DNA of 64,000 bases, taken from assembly GCA_943788615.1 (NCBI GenBank), contig CALSQY010000001.1, positions 186,001-250,000 on the forward strand, read 5' to 3'. How positions within the stretch are numbered: the stretch's first letter is position 1; every line of letters starts with the position of its first letter. Source of the stretch: UBA4465 sp002292365 (GTDB lineage: Bacteria > Bacteroidota > Bacteroidia > Cytophagales > Cyclobacteriaceae). Positions 1 to 8,855 of this stretch are shown piece after piece. The notes beneath the pieces are model-generated. The model ran no database searches. It was not told the origin of the DNA and saw only the letters and a list, made by a program, of their open reading frames with translations. A program made the position numbers and the translations under genes.

Positions 1-1
1 A

Positions 2-778
2 TTGGAAGAGGTCTTGGTTCCGATGTATCTTTTTCACCGGTATCAAATAGAGGCCGCCTCTAAGGTTGTCGGGGGCTTAGACTATAGCTATTCCATAAAA
101 GGAGATCTTCAACTAAAAACGGCCATGATCGCTCCCGACGCACAGTGGGAAGCCCTCGGGGCCCTCATTCAAACCGTGCAGCCAAAGTCTTTAATGCTTT
201 CTAAAACATTATTGGCCAAAATTCCCCCCAAAGCACAAGAATATGATAGAAGTAGGGAATCTTTTGGAAGTAAAATGGGGCCTGTTTTCGATTATTATAC
301 CGCTGTTGAAACGGCAAGTGAGATGTCGTTGTCTTTTTTACTCCATCCGCACCGGGCCAATCGCTTGGTCATGTATCACGACCTAGATGCCCAGCAGCCT
401 GGACTGGCTCCAGTCATCCGCCGACTCCTTGAAAGTACGTGGTACACCCCGCATTCCAATCCTGAAGAGCGCGCCATTCAACGCATTGTTGAGCGAAAAA
501 TTCTAGATAAATTAATGTTACTTAACGTGCACGAAGGATCGCAAACCGATGTTAAATCCATCAGTTATGCGCTGATTCTTGAACTCTTGGACTACTGCAA
601 CGGCAGAAAAACTGAGGTTTTCGAGGATGCCGCGCATTATAAAAGCATGGCTGCCCTCATTGCCCTTTGGCTAGAAAATCCTGAAGAGGTTAAGGAAACC
701 GAGACACTTAAAGCGCCTGATGGCTCTCCCATTGGTCATGATGCTGGGTTTTTAGAGTATTGTAGTTTTGGTAATTAA
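2..778 (+). CDS. Zinc-dependent metalloprotease, C-terminal part (DUF4953/DUF5117-type), 5' end outside window
   Basis: The open frame runs in from the left edge, so only the last ~258 residues are present and the true start is not visible. The segment MYLFHRYQIEAASKVVGGLDY followed by a GD motif is characteristic of the C-terminal region of the large Bacteroidota/proteobacterial secreted zinc metalloproteases annotated with DUF5117, DUF5118 and DUF4953. The HExxH zinc site of that family lies upstream and is not in the window, so catalytic competence cannot be judged. The rest is mostly helical. The protein is expected to be periplasmic or outer-membrane associated. The frame ends in TAA, and no terminator is evident downstream. 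The family call rests on remembered motifs, not a search. Confidence 0.7.
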   Translation: MEEVLVPMYLFHRYQIEAASKVVGGLDYSYSIKGDLQLKTAMIAPDAQWEALGALIQTVQPKSLMLSKTLLAKIPPKAQEYDRSRESFGSKMGPVFDYYTAVETASEMSLSFLLHPHRANRLVMYHDLDAQQPGLAPVIRRLLESTWYTPHSNPEERAIQRIVERKILDKLMLLNVHEGSQTDVKSISYALILELLDYCNGRKTEVFEDAAHYKSMAALIALWLENPEEVKETETLKAPDGSPIGHDAGFLEYCSFGN

Positions 779-1068
779 AAATTCTTAAAGGGGTGTCGCT
801 CATCCTTTCATCTTTTTTTCTTTTAACTGGCCTTTGTCAAGGATCCGCAAGGCCAAGGGTGAATTTACGATCACGCAGTAGCCCCCTTTAGGGATAAACG
901 CACATCCTGAAGCTCCGAAGAGAGGATCCCTCTCTTGCTCATTCATAATAGCGCTCGATTCTTTGGCCAGAACGCATAAATGCCCTCTCTCTCCCGATTA
1001 GGTAAAGATAAAACTAGAAGGCCCTTGAATAAGGTTGCCGAAAAAACTGCGCTCCCTTAACACGATTG
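779..1068. other. Intergenic region, convergent ends, no gene seen
   Basis: 290 bases lie between two convergent genes. No convincing ORF was found on either strand. It contains an 8-bp perfect hairpin (918-925 with 929-936, 3-nt loop), but neither strand has a T-run after it, so it is not a canonical intrinsic terminator. Confidence 0.5.
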
Positions 1069-2685
1069 TTATTTAGACTGATGTAAGAAATACTTAGCCT
1101 GAATATTAAGTGATAAATTATATTCATTATTATCCAAAATATAATATCGATTCATATAAAAACTGTTAATCATTTTAGCGCCTATGGCTCCTTTTTGGAA
1201 GCGTCTTTGATATTTAAGCCCTAAGCTGAACTCATTTTGATGTCGATTATAGAGCTCTTTTTGGCCACTACCATGATCCATTTCTAAGAAATAATCATCA
1301 TCAAACCTAATGGCTTGAAAATCAATTCCTAAAAGACTTTTTTGATCGTAGAGGCTTAATCCTAGAAATTGACTCATCGAACCCCCACCAATCCCCGCTC
1401 CCAATACTTGCCCTTGATGGGTGTAGCCCTGATCTACGATTATGTGTTGATAATATGGTGGGTTGGCGCGGTACAGCCAGCTTTGATTTCTGACCAAATT
1501 GCTGTGTTCCATCATGAAATATAAGACTTTTTCTTTGCGGAGATCAAACGCCTTTTCAAGGCCTATAGTATAGGCTCTACCGTGCTCTGGTTCAGTAATG
1601 ATTCGAATAAAATCCCCACTAAAGTCATTCTTTGCCCATTCAAAATAGATCCTCAAATCAGCCTCCTCAAACTTCCAATCTACAAACAATGAAGCCATTT
1701 GATCAAAGGAATCTTTAGTTAACACTGAATCAATCATGATTCCTTGATCAAAAACCCAAAACAACGCAGCTAAGTCGGGTGGCGTAAAATACTTACTTTG
1801 CTTGTACAATACTTTATTGAAGCCCAATACTAAATTTGGCAAAAAAGGAGGGCTATAACCTACCGTCATTCCTGTAAAAAATAGCTTATTATTCTCCGGA
1901 AAATTATCAAAATAGTTAGATTCGGACAGTTGACCAAAAATGATCTTGGTTTCAAAAGCTCCCAAGTCTTTATTTTTAAAATGAAGCGGAAGCGGTTGGG
2001 CCGTCCCCAAATCTAAACTAGGAAAACCCCCTGCGTTACGACTTAAAATGATTGGACTGATGTTCGCTGGTCCTAATTTTAAGTTTTGGGTTCCCAGACC
2101 CACGGTGAAAATACTGTCTTGATATCTAAGCTCCGACTGCCCTAAATGAAAATTCACAAACGCTTTATCCCCATACCGCTGAACCCAATCGGTTCGATAA
2201 GAAACGGAAGCCTTGTTCGCAAATTGATAAGAAAAAGGGCTCACGTCTTTTTTAATCTGGGGCGCAAGCTCAAAGGAAGCATTTTGAGAATAAAAAATGT
2301 TGGGTAAAAAAGTCAATGAAAACCTGTTTTTTTTCAAACGCAACCCCACGTTGACTTCCTGAGTGAGGCCTCGCCCCCGCCAAGAGGGGCCGTCGTTGTA
2401 ACCTCGTGGATAAGCTGTATTAATATGTGTTTTGAATCCTAAGTCTAAAAGGGTCAGACCCTCAGTTACGTTTATTTTAGATTGGAATCGATCCCATAAA
2501 AACCACTCCAAAGAATCAAAAAATGGATCAATCGTCAGCCCATAACCCAAATGATTAACCTGCTGATTTTTAAGAGCTAATAATTGAAAATATTCGTTCT
2601 CCAAGTCCCCAGGTACATCAACCTGAGCCTTGATTAAATCAATACTAACCAACAAAAATATTGAAACAAAGAAAAGCTTTTGCAT
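1069..2685 (-). CDS. Wzi-like capsule assembly outer membrane beta-barrel protein
   Basis: About 538 residues. The ATG at 2685 is preferred over an in-frame GTG at 2700 because it gives a compact signal peptide (MQKLFFVSIFLLVSIDLIKA, cleavage before QVD). The mature part is rich in alternating aromatic/polar strands and contains RGRGLTQEVNVGL, FHLGQSEL and SRNAGGFPSLDLGT, resembling the Bacteroidota 'capsule assembly protein Wzi' family of 18-strand outer membrane barrels. Wzi in enterobacteria binds and organises capsule at the cell surface; applying that role here is inference. It sits next to glycosyltransferases, which fits surface-polysaccharide work. It is transcribed away from the neighbouring 2918 gene. 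The alternative is another generic outer membrane barrel. Confidence 0.65.
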   Translation of the reverse strand: MQKLFFVSIFLLVSIDLIKAQVDVPGDLENEYFQLLALKNQQVNHLGYGLTIDPFFDSLEWFLWDRFQSKINVTEGLTLLDLGFKTHINTAYPRGYNDGPSWRGRGLTQEVNVGLRLKKNRFSLTFLPNIFYSQNASFELAPQIKKDVSPFSYQFANKASVSYRTDWVQRYGDKAFVNFHLGQSELRYQDSIFTVGLGTQNLKLGPANISPIILSRNAGGFPSLDLGTAQPLPLHFKNKDLGAFETKIIFGQLSESNYFDNFPENNKLFFTGMTVGYSPPFLPNLVLGFNKVLYKQSKYFTPPDLAALFWVFDQGIMIDSVLTKDSFDQMASLFVDWKFEEADLRIYFEWAKNDFSGDFIRIITEPEHGRAYTIGLEKAFDLRKEKVLYFMMEHSNLVRNQSWLYRANPPYYQHIIVDQGYTHQGQVLGAGIGGGSMSQFLGLSLYDQKSLLGIDFQAIRFDDDYFLEMDHGSGQKELYNRHQNEFSLGLKYQRRFQKGAIGAKMINSFYMNRYYILDNNEYNLSLNIQAKYFLHQSK

Positions 2686-2917
2686 GAGTCTCAGATTCAC
2701 CTGCCAAAATATTATCTATATATTCTCCTGTTCTATAAAGGCCTTATTATCATTATATGGTTGTTAAGGAGATTCTTTCAGTCCGTAAATTTAACATTTT
2801 AAATAGGAGTGGAAATAAAAACTTTAGTAGAAACTCCCCTTTTCATACCATTCCATGATTAATTTTACTTTTTAGTGAATCCTTTGTAGACGCTCTAGCT
2901 CTTAAATTTTACAACAT

Positions 2918-3646
2918 ATGGTTACTGTTTTGCTGATGAACTATAAACGTCGAGAGAATCTAAATAAAATCATTTTGGCTTTGAAATCGCAAACCATTCC
3001 CTGTGAAATCTTTGTTTGGAACAATGCTCCAGAACCTTTTGTTCACGCTGATGTTGATTGGGTTTTAAATTCCTCAGATAATGTTCGCTGTTGGCCTCGG
3101 TGGTTTATGGGCACATTTGCTAAAAACGATTATATCATGTCGCACGACGACGACTTATTGATTACCAAAGAGGATGCTTTAGAGCTTCTAGTAAAAGAAT
3201 ACGAAGAAAAGAGTCATAAAGGGATGGCCATTGGCCCTTATGGAGTAATTCTTGGAAAAAATAATCTCTACTTTCCTAAAAATGTCCTCGCCAAAGGACT
3301 ACAAAAACTAGGGTCAATCGGTATCCCTAAACATCTCAGTTTTCCTCAAAAATGTTTAAAAGTGGATATTATTAAGGGGCGCATGATTTTTTTTAAAAAA
3401 GAAGGATTAAATAACATTCCCATCCTTCCTGAAGGTCCCAGTTCCTTTGTCCTTTGTGATGACATTGTCATCAATGCTCATCTAGCCCATGGGGCTTTAG
3501 GTCATCATCTTGTCACCAATAAGCTGAATGGAAAAATCCAAGATATTGAAGATAAGGGGAGCAGTACTGGATTATGGAAAAGCCATCCTAATTGGAAAGA
3601 AATGCGCAATGAAACTGCACAATATCATTTTAAAGAAAAACATTAA
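2918..3646 (+). CDS. Glycosyltransferase, GT-A fold (GT2-like)
   Basis: 242 residues, starting at ATG. The N-terminus (VTVLLMNYKRRENLNKIILAL) is the first beta strand and helix of a GT-A nucleotide-sugar fold, and SHDDDLLI (about residues 75-82) supplies the DxD-type acidic motif expected to bind the metal and the nucleotide sugar. A second acidic segment (VLCDDIVINAHLAHG, about 184-198) could contribute the acceptor-side base. No membrane segment is seen, so it is cytoplasmic. Donor and acceptor sugars cannot be read from the sequence. It is the only plus-strand gene of this small polysaccharide region and is convergent with the GT34-like gene 27 bp away. Confidence 0.7.
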   Translation: MVTVLLMNYKRRENLNKIILALKSQTIPCEIFVWNNAPEPFVHADVDWVLNSSDNVRCWPRWFMGTFAKNDYIMSHDDDLLITKEDALELLVKEYEEKSHKGMAIGPYGVILGKNNLYFPKNVLAKGLQKLGSIGIPKHLSFPQKCLKVDIIKGRMIFFKKEGLNNIPILPEGPSSFVLCDDIVINAHLAHGALGHHLVTNKLNGKIQDIEDKGSSTGLWKSHPNWKEMRNETAQYHFKEKH

Positions 3647-3673
3647 AGAATTGATCCTTCTTAATTGGTTGCC

Positions 3674-4387
3674 CTATAATAATTTCAGGAGCCCACTCCG
3701 ATGACTCCTTAATTTAGCGGTGGCCCATTCAATGATTGTTATAGGCACCTTTTGTGAAACTAACTTCTTCATGTTTTCGCTCCGGTTCTGATCATCTGTT
3801 TGCGTGATATGAAAAGCAAATTTCCCGTGTCCAATGAAACGATAAAACCAATGATATTTGGCACAATACCTCCTTGAAATAAGCTGTTGATTATTATAAA
3901 ATTTAGGCATCACATAGTTCCAGTATACACCTTGATTCCGTGGATGTTTATCTGCCAAATGACGCCCCTCACCCCTAGACGCCTTCATCCACTCATCCAC
4001 AATTTTCCTACCCTGCTGAGATCTTCTCACCATAATAAAGCCCGCATTAGGCTTTCTCCATTTAAAAAAATGGGTATCTCCTGGCATAAGAATGTGAATG
4101 TTCGAAGGCATCTTTTCAATAAAAAAATCTAAGGAAATCTCACTATTCATCAAGATAAGGTCTGCATCAAAAAGCACAATCCATTTAGATGCGCTCAATA
4201 ATAAGGCCTGCCTAATCATCTCTATTTTGGTCCAGTTCACATGCATATCTTCAACCAATTGTGAGCGCTGAACTGAATAACTGTATCCGTGTTTTTGAGC
4301 ATATCCATAAACAGATGCCATCCCATATTGAGCATAATCGTCAATGTTCGGCGTAATCAACTGATATAAATCAAATTTTGATTTCAT
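3674..4387 (-). CDS. Glycosyltransferase resembling the GT34 (GMA12/MNN10) family
   Basis: 237 residues from ATG. The layout W-x-K-x-x-M (VNWTKIEMIRQAL, about residues 50-62), then WIVLFDADLILMN (about 68-80) with a DxD motif, then a region rich in His and Trp, resembles galactosyl/mannosyltransferases of the GMA12/MNN10 type. The protein is soluble with no signal peptide. It is the third gene of a minus-strand series after the ABC exporter and the GT2 protein (97 bp from the latter), so it is probably co-transcribed. Substrate unknown. A general 'nucleotide-diphospho-sugar transferase' label is the safe fallback. Confidence 0.6.
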   Translation of the reverse strand: MKSKFDLYQLITPNIDDYAQYGMASVYGYAQKHGYSYSVQRSQLVEDMHVNWTKIEMIRQALLLSASKWIVLFDADLILMNSEISLDFFIEKMPSNIHILMPGDTHFFKWRKPNAGFIMVRRSQQGRKIVDEWMKASRGEGRHLADKHPRNQGVYWNYVMPKFYNNQQLISRRYCAKYHWFYRFIGHGKFAFHITQTDDQNRSENMKKLVSQKVPITIIEWATAKLRSHRSGLLKLL

Positions 4388-4484
4388 TTTTCTTCTTGTT
4401 GAATCATCTGTTCCCTATTCTTGTGCTTAAGACAGCGCATGTCAAAATTAAGCTTATCTAAATCATGCAGTACCAAGATAAGAA

Positions 4485-5324
4485 TTAGCCTTTTTCAAAA
4501 GGCTCCATTTCTCCCTCTTTATTCATAAACAGAATTCCTTCTCGTAGACCATAGCTGCCATTATTTGCACTCAGTTTTTGTTGTTTGATATTCATCTTAG
4601 AGCGTGCTTTGTTCCAACGCTCCATACTTCGAAATGAGATGTGAGCCGGTTTGTATTTTTCATGCTTGATGGCCTTGTTATATAATTTTTCGTTACGTTC
4701 TATTCTCTTGACGCCCATCTTTAAAGCCCTTAACATAAGATCATTGTCTTGAAAGCCCATCTCCAATAGCCCTTCATCATAGCCTCCAAGATCCTCAAAA
4801 GCCTGCTGATAAAACGACATCCTTCCGTAGGACCCATCTCTCCTCACCCTACTGAATTGCCAAAGCATTAGATTGCTCTCCTCTTTGTAATATTGTTCCA
4901 ATACAAATCTTCCTCCTTCCATACCAGTAAAATTATCGCAATCCAAATTGGTTAATATTATACCGCTCGCGACATAATGAGCTGTGTTTTTTGCCAATGG
5001 TGCCGACCAACCTTGCATCTTAGCCCTAAAATATTTTAAATAGCCTTGACCAATCTCTTTAGGAAAGGTTTCCTTTATCCAATGCATGACCTCATCAGAT
5101 TCATGAAAATCCATTAATATAAACTCAATATCTAACCGGTCTTCTTCGTTGTCTTTTAAATTTTGAAATAACGTTTTTTGAAGATATTCGAATCTATTTT
5201 TATGGGTAATACAAAAACTCAGTTTTGGGCTTTGATCCGCTGCAATTTCAATGGGCGCTTTCAAAAACGGTCCTTTACCCGGTCTTGTTGGTATCCCAAA
5301 CCAATGATGCAAAAACGTTCTCAA
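4485..5324 (-). CDS. Glycosyltransferase family 2 / galactosyltransferase-type protein
   Basis: 279 residues. The start is TTG at 5324, because no in-frame ATG exists between the preceding stop and residue ~72, and the domain already begins near residue 34 (KLSFCITHKNRFEYLQKTL). NLDCDN (about 125-130) is the DxD-like motif. GGYDEGLLEMGFQDNDLMLR (about 180-199) matches the acceptor-side GWGxED-like motif of GT7C/GT2 enzymes. It starts 4 nt after the stop of the upstream ABC exporter, so translational coupling would explain the weak TTG start. Likely adds a sugar in the surface-polysaccharide or glycopeptide pathway of this cluster; specificity unknown. Confidence 0.7.
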   Translation of the reverse strand: MRTFLHHWFGIPTRPGKGPFLKAPIEIAADQSPKLSFCITHKNRFEYLQKTLFQNLKDNEEDRLDIEFILMDFHESDEVMHWIKETFPKEIGQGYLKYFRAKMQGWSAPLAKNTAHYVASGIILTNLDCDNFTGMEGGRFVLEQYYKEESNLMLWQFSRVRRDGSYGRMSFYQQAFEDLGGYDEGLLEMGFQDNDLMLRALKMGVKRIERNEKLYNKAIKHEKYKPAHISFRSMERWNKARSKMNIKQQKLSANNGSYGLREGILFMNKEGEMEPFEKG

Positions 5325-5328
5325 ATGA

Positions 5329-6969
5329 TCATTTGTTTATGGTTGTCGAAAACACCTTTCCTTCAGAAAATTCAATAATTCGATCCGCCAAATCATAATA
5401 ATTGCTGTCATGGCTGATGACAATGATTGTTTTCCCTATTTTCCGCAACTCAGGGATGATTTTTCGGTAATATTTTTTCTTAAAATAAGGGTCTTGATTT
5501 GCTGCCCACTCATCGAACAGCATGACCGGCTTATCTTCTAAAATGGTTCTGAGTAGATTCAACCTTCCTCTTTGACCGTAAGATAAATTTACATCCGATA
5601 ACATCATCTGATCTAGCGAAATTTTATCCTCCAATTCTAGCATTTGAATGAGCTCTTTGGCATACATCCACATCGGTGAGTCTTTCAAGTAGGTGAGATC
5701 ATCAAATACATAAGAATCTGCAAAGATAGCGGAATGTACATTTCGATAACTGGAAACCATAGCAGGGGTTATGGGCTGGCTTCCAAAAATTATCTGCCCT
5801 TTTTCCGGTGTATACAGCCCCGTAAGTAATTTTGAAAACGTTGTTTTTCCGCTACCATTCCCTCCAATAACAAATAAAACTTCATTTTTATAAATTTTCA
5901 AACTGATCGGTCCAATCGTAAAAACACGCTTGTTAGACTGATAGCTATAGGTGACTTTTTCTAATTCGATTAGGCATGCCTTTTTTCGAATCCTTCCGCC
6001 GCTTTCCTCACTCAAGCTCAAAGATTCAACATTTTCCTCATTGTAGTCCGTTTTTTTTCCTAATTCAAGCCCTAAGTCATTGATTTTTTCAACCGCTACT
6101 TTCATTCTTTTTACCCCACTAAAAAAGCTGATTAAAACAATCATTGAGGGTAGGAGAAAAAGCATTAAAGTAAAAAACTTAATAAACTCCTCCTCTGAAA
6201 ACCAAGAAATATTTTCTGCAAACATAACCAGGCCTGCAATGGCCATAATGGCAATCCACTCAGGTGATTTTATTAAAAAAAGATTGATGTTATTGAGTAT
6301 AATGTTTTGCCGGGCGAACCCATTACTTTTAGGAGCAATGGCCCTCTCAATATAACTATCGTGATGTTTTTTGTTGAGTACTAATTCTTTTATTCCTGTA
6401 ACCATCCCTTGTATAGTGGCATAAATACCGAGATTAAATTCTTTCGCCTTTCTTTCTTCTCTATGAACCCTTCCCAAAACACTAAAATTAATGGCCAAAA
6501 TGACCCCTAAGAGCAACACAATAAATAGAAATATTTGCCAAGATAGCCATAACATGTACATGAGAATCCCAAAAATTTTCAAACTCGAAATGATCGCTTC
6601 CGGTAGCAATTTAACGAAACCGGTCAGGGTATTGACTTCAGCCGTTAAAATGGGCGCTATTTTTATCGCCTTTCTTTCTATTGTTTCAAATGAGGACCTC
6701 ATTACTTTTCGACTCAAATCAATTCTTAAAACATCAATTTTTTCTTCAAAAAGACGATTCATATACCGTCCTGAAAAAACTGAAAGACCCACTGAAACGG
6801 TGATCAATAGAACTACAGAGATTATGTTTTCCACATTATTTTCTGTAGTCAGTGTATCATGCACCACTTTAATGCCATACGCATATAATATGGCTGAGGC
6901 CCCTCCTGCAAGTAATAGCCAAGTGAACCGCCTCCACCTATCCCCTATAAGTACATAAATAACTTCCAT
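5329..6969 (-). CDS. Cyclic-peptide-export-type ABC transporter (fused permease and ATPase; PvdE/SyrD/YojI-like)
   Basis: 546 residues. The first ~300 hold about six hydrophobic segments, followed by an ATPase domain with Walker A GGNGSGKTT (about residue 367), signature LSYGQRGRL (about 460) and Walker B VMLFDEWAANQDP (about 480), then a switch His in VISHD. FDEWAANQDP with a following FKKKYY is typical of the cyclic peptide exporter family (SyrD, PvdE, YojI), which moves peptides or siderophore precursors across the inner membrane. Nothing resembling a nonribosomal synthetase or precursor peptide is seen nearby. Instead the gene is followed at 4 nt by a glycosyltransferase, so the cargo could be glycosylated or a polysaccharide-linked compound; that is inference. 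Confidence 0.8.
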   Translation of the reverse strand: MEVIYVLIGDRWRRFTWLLLAGGASAILYAYGIKVVHDTLTTENNVENIISVVLLITVSVGLSVFSGRYMNRLFEEKIDVLRIDLSRKVMRSSFETIERKAIKIAPILTAEVNTLTGFVKLLPEAIISSLKIFGILMYMLWLSWQIFLFIVLLLGVILAINFSVLGRVHREERKAKEFNLGIYATIQGMVTGIKELVLNKKHHDSYIERAIAPKSNGFARQNIILNNINLFLIKSPEWIAIMAIAGLVMFAENISWFSEEEFIKFFTLMLFLLPSMIVLISFFSGVKRMKVAVEKINDLGLELGKKTDYNEENVESLSLSEESGGRIRKKACLIELEKVTYSYQSNKRVFTIGPISLKIYKNEVLFVIGGNGSGKTTFSKLLTGLYTPEKGQIIFGSQPITPAMVSSYRNVHSAIFADSYVFDDLTYLKDSPMWMYAKELIQMLELEDKISLDQMMLSDVNLSYGQRGRLNLLRTILEDKPVMLFDEWAANQDPYFKKKYYRKIIPELRKIGKTIIVISHDSNYYDLADRIIEFSEGKVFSTTINK

Positions 6970-7178
6970 TCTATCTTTCTAAATGCGAAGTTAATGGAAT
7001 ATGACCTGCTTTTAAATTTCGTTTTTTGATTCTTTTAATCATCCGATAATAAATAAGATTCCTCTGTTTTTGTTGTTCTCCCAGATACTTATTTTCTTAT
7101 GGCTTTCCTATCATCTATCCTTTCCAATTAATCGCAAAATGGTCTTATCCAATATCAATAATCGTCATTCTCAGCTCA

Positions 7179-8672
7179 TTATTGATGCGCGGGCTTCAAT
7201 AAGTCGTTAATTGTTTTTACTGGATTGAACGTGCTCAAAGGAACTTCCACAAAAACAGTGTGCCAATACGACATAGCACCATTCCATAAACCGGGCAATT
7301 CCTGTGCTTTAAGATCCCTCCCTCCTTGAGACTTCTGAGTGATGATTCCTGAACTTAAATCGCGAAACTCCAGCAAATTAAATTTTTCATTTTTGTAATT
7401 TTTAACACCACAAACAATGTCAACGGGATTAAAATGAGTTGCGCTTTCAAAAATCTGTTTTTGTTCCATTATATTAAAATTCACCTGTGCCCCCTCCACA
7501 ATTTGTAGAGATCTTCCTTTATCTGTAGCTGTCCAAAAAGGCCCTCCCCCTGGTTCTCCCTCATTTTTCACCATCCCACAAACTCTGATCGGGCGATTCA
7601 AGTGGTCCCATAAAGCCCCTCTATCGAGATCAACCGATGAATCAAAGCCCAATTCTTTACGCACCCATTGATTCATCCCAATCAGCCTTTGTTCAGAGCA
7701 AGTTGTCTCTAATTCTTTTAAAAGGGAAAACACTTTAGCTTGGACCTCTATTAACTTTCCTCCCAATATTTTTTTGTGTTCAATGGTCGCTGATGGATAT
7801 CGGTCAATAGAAATGTTGTCTATGTTCTTTATAAAAATAAGATCGGCATCGATTTCATTGAGGTTCTCGAGCAAGGCCCCATGGCCAGCTGGACGAAAAA
7901 GTAGAGACCCATCGTCTTTTCTAAAAGGATTATTTTTCAAATCTACCGCTATTATATCGGTTGCTTTTTTTTGCTCACTCAGGCTGATTTCTATGATTTT
8001 TCCATACGCTTTTTCATAACTCTTGCGCACTTCGTTTAAGAGCCTATTAAAAGCATCGCGATGATGGACACTAATGGTAAAATGGATGTGGACGCGTCCT
8101 TGATCGTCGGCGGCATACAAACATCCCTCAACAAGATGCTCTTCGACTGGCGTCCGCACTCCTTCTGGATAAGCATGAAAGTTGATCAGTCCTTTGGGTA
8201 ACTGCCCATAATTCAAGCCTTTTTCCTGCAATAATTCCTTTATTACCTCCGCAGGCGCTTCCTCAAAGATTCCTTTTTCGAGAAGCCCTGCTTTCAGCGT
8301 TTCATAAAAAGGAAATTGCGACAAATGGTTCAAAAAATGCGCTACTTCAGCTGTAGGTGGGAGCATCTCATTCTCTTTTCCTTGGTACTGATTTACTGCT
8401 GACAGATATTCGAAAAGCCCCTTAAACATTCGGGTTGCCGCTCCTGAGGCTGGGGTAAACTTTACCTTTTTTTTAGCTTTTCCACGCTGTTCATAAAGGG
8501 ATCGTAATTCTTTTTTTTGTGTTACATTCAAACTTATGATGCCCTCCGAAACCTTGGCGGATTTTATCAATTTTGCAAAGGGAAATCCCTTTTGAAAACG
8601 CTTTATTTGCTCCCCTACTTCTGAGGTATTTACGCCTTGGGCCAATAATTGTTCCTTGTCTAAATGAACCAT
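7179..8672 (-). CDS. DUF4301 family protein
   Basis: About 497 residues from ATG 8672. A GTG seven codons upstream is possible but less likely. KFTPASGAATRMFKGL (about residues 70-85) is the signature of DUF4301, a family nearly confined to Bacteroidota, with a later FRPAGHGALLENL. PASGAATR followed by a His/Gly-rich GHGALL resembles the nucleotide-loop and sugar-binding layout of nucleotidyltransferase-like folds, but no function is established and none is assigned. No signal peptide or membrane segment is seen. The 162-bp gap to the divergent mfd start holds the promoters for both genes. Confidence 0.75.
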   Translation of the reverse strand: MVHLDKEQLLAQGVNTSEVGEQIKRFQKGFPFAKLIKSAKVSEGIISLNVTQKKELRSLYEQRGKAKKKVKFTPASGAATRMFKGLFEYLSAVNQYQGKENEMLPPTAEVAHFLNHLSQFPFYETLKAGLLEKGIFEEAPAEVIKELLQEKGLNYGQLPKGLINFHAYPEGVRTPVEEHLVEGCLYAADDQGRVHIHFTISVHHRDAFNRLLNEVRKSYEKAYGKIIEISLSEQKKATDIIAVDLKNNPFRKDDGSLLFRPAGHGALLENLNEIDADLIFIKNIDNISIDRYPSATIEHKKILGGKLIEVQAKVFSLLKELETTCSEQRLIGMNQWVRKELGFDSSVDLDRGALWDHLNRPIRVCGMVKNEGEPGGGPFWTATDKGRSLQIVEGAQVNFNIMEQKQIFESATHFNPVDIVCGVKNYKNEKFNLLEFRDLSSGIITQKSQGGRDLKAQELPGLWNGAMSYWHTVFVEVPLSTFNPVKTINDLLKPAHQ

Positions 8673-8824
8673 CTTCTCTCTTCTTTCTACCACAATAATA
8701 TGGGATTCTCCGTATTTTTAATTAGTTACAAAGGCCTATTTGATTTTTTCCTTACCACTCAAAATTTCTTTGGTGTTTTTACTTCCTTTTGATCACGTAA
8801 GATTTTTTTGGAAAGGGAAAGTTT

Positions 8825-8832
8825 TAGCTTTG
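8825..8832 (+). promoter_or_regulatory. Bacteroidota-type -7 element upstream of mfd
   Basis: TAGCTTTG matches TAnnTTTG exactly and lies 23 nt before the mfd ATG. A TTTG at 8807-8810 could be the -33 element, but the spacing (14 nt) is shorter than the usual ~19, so this is only a candidate. Confidence 0.4.
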
Positions 8833-8855
8833 TCGACGAGTTATAAAATTCAGAA

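Noticed and set aside
918..936. 8-bp perfect hairpin between the protease and the Wzi-like gene
   Set aside because: Considered as a terminator, but no T-run follows on either strand.
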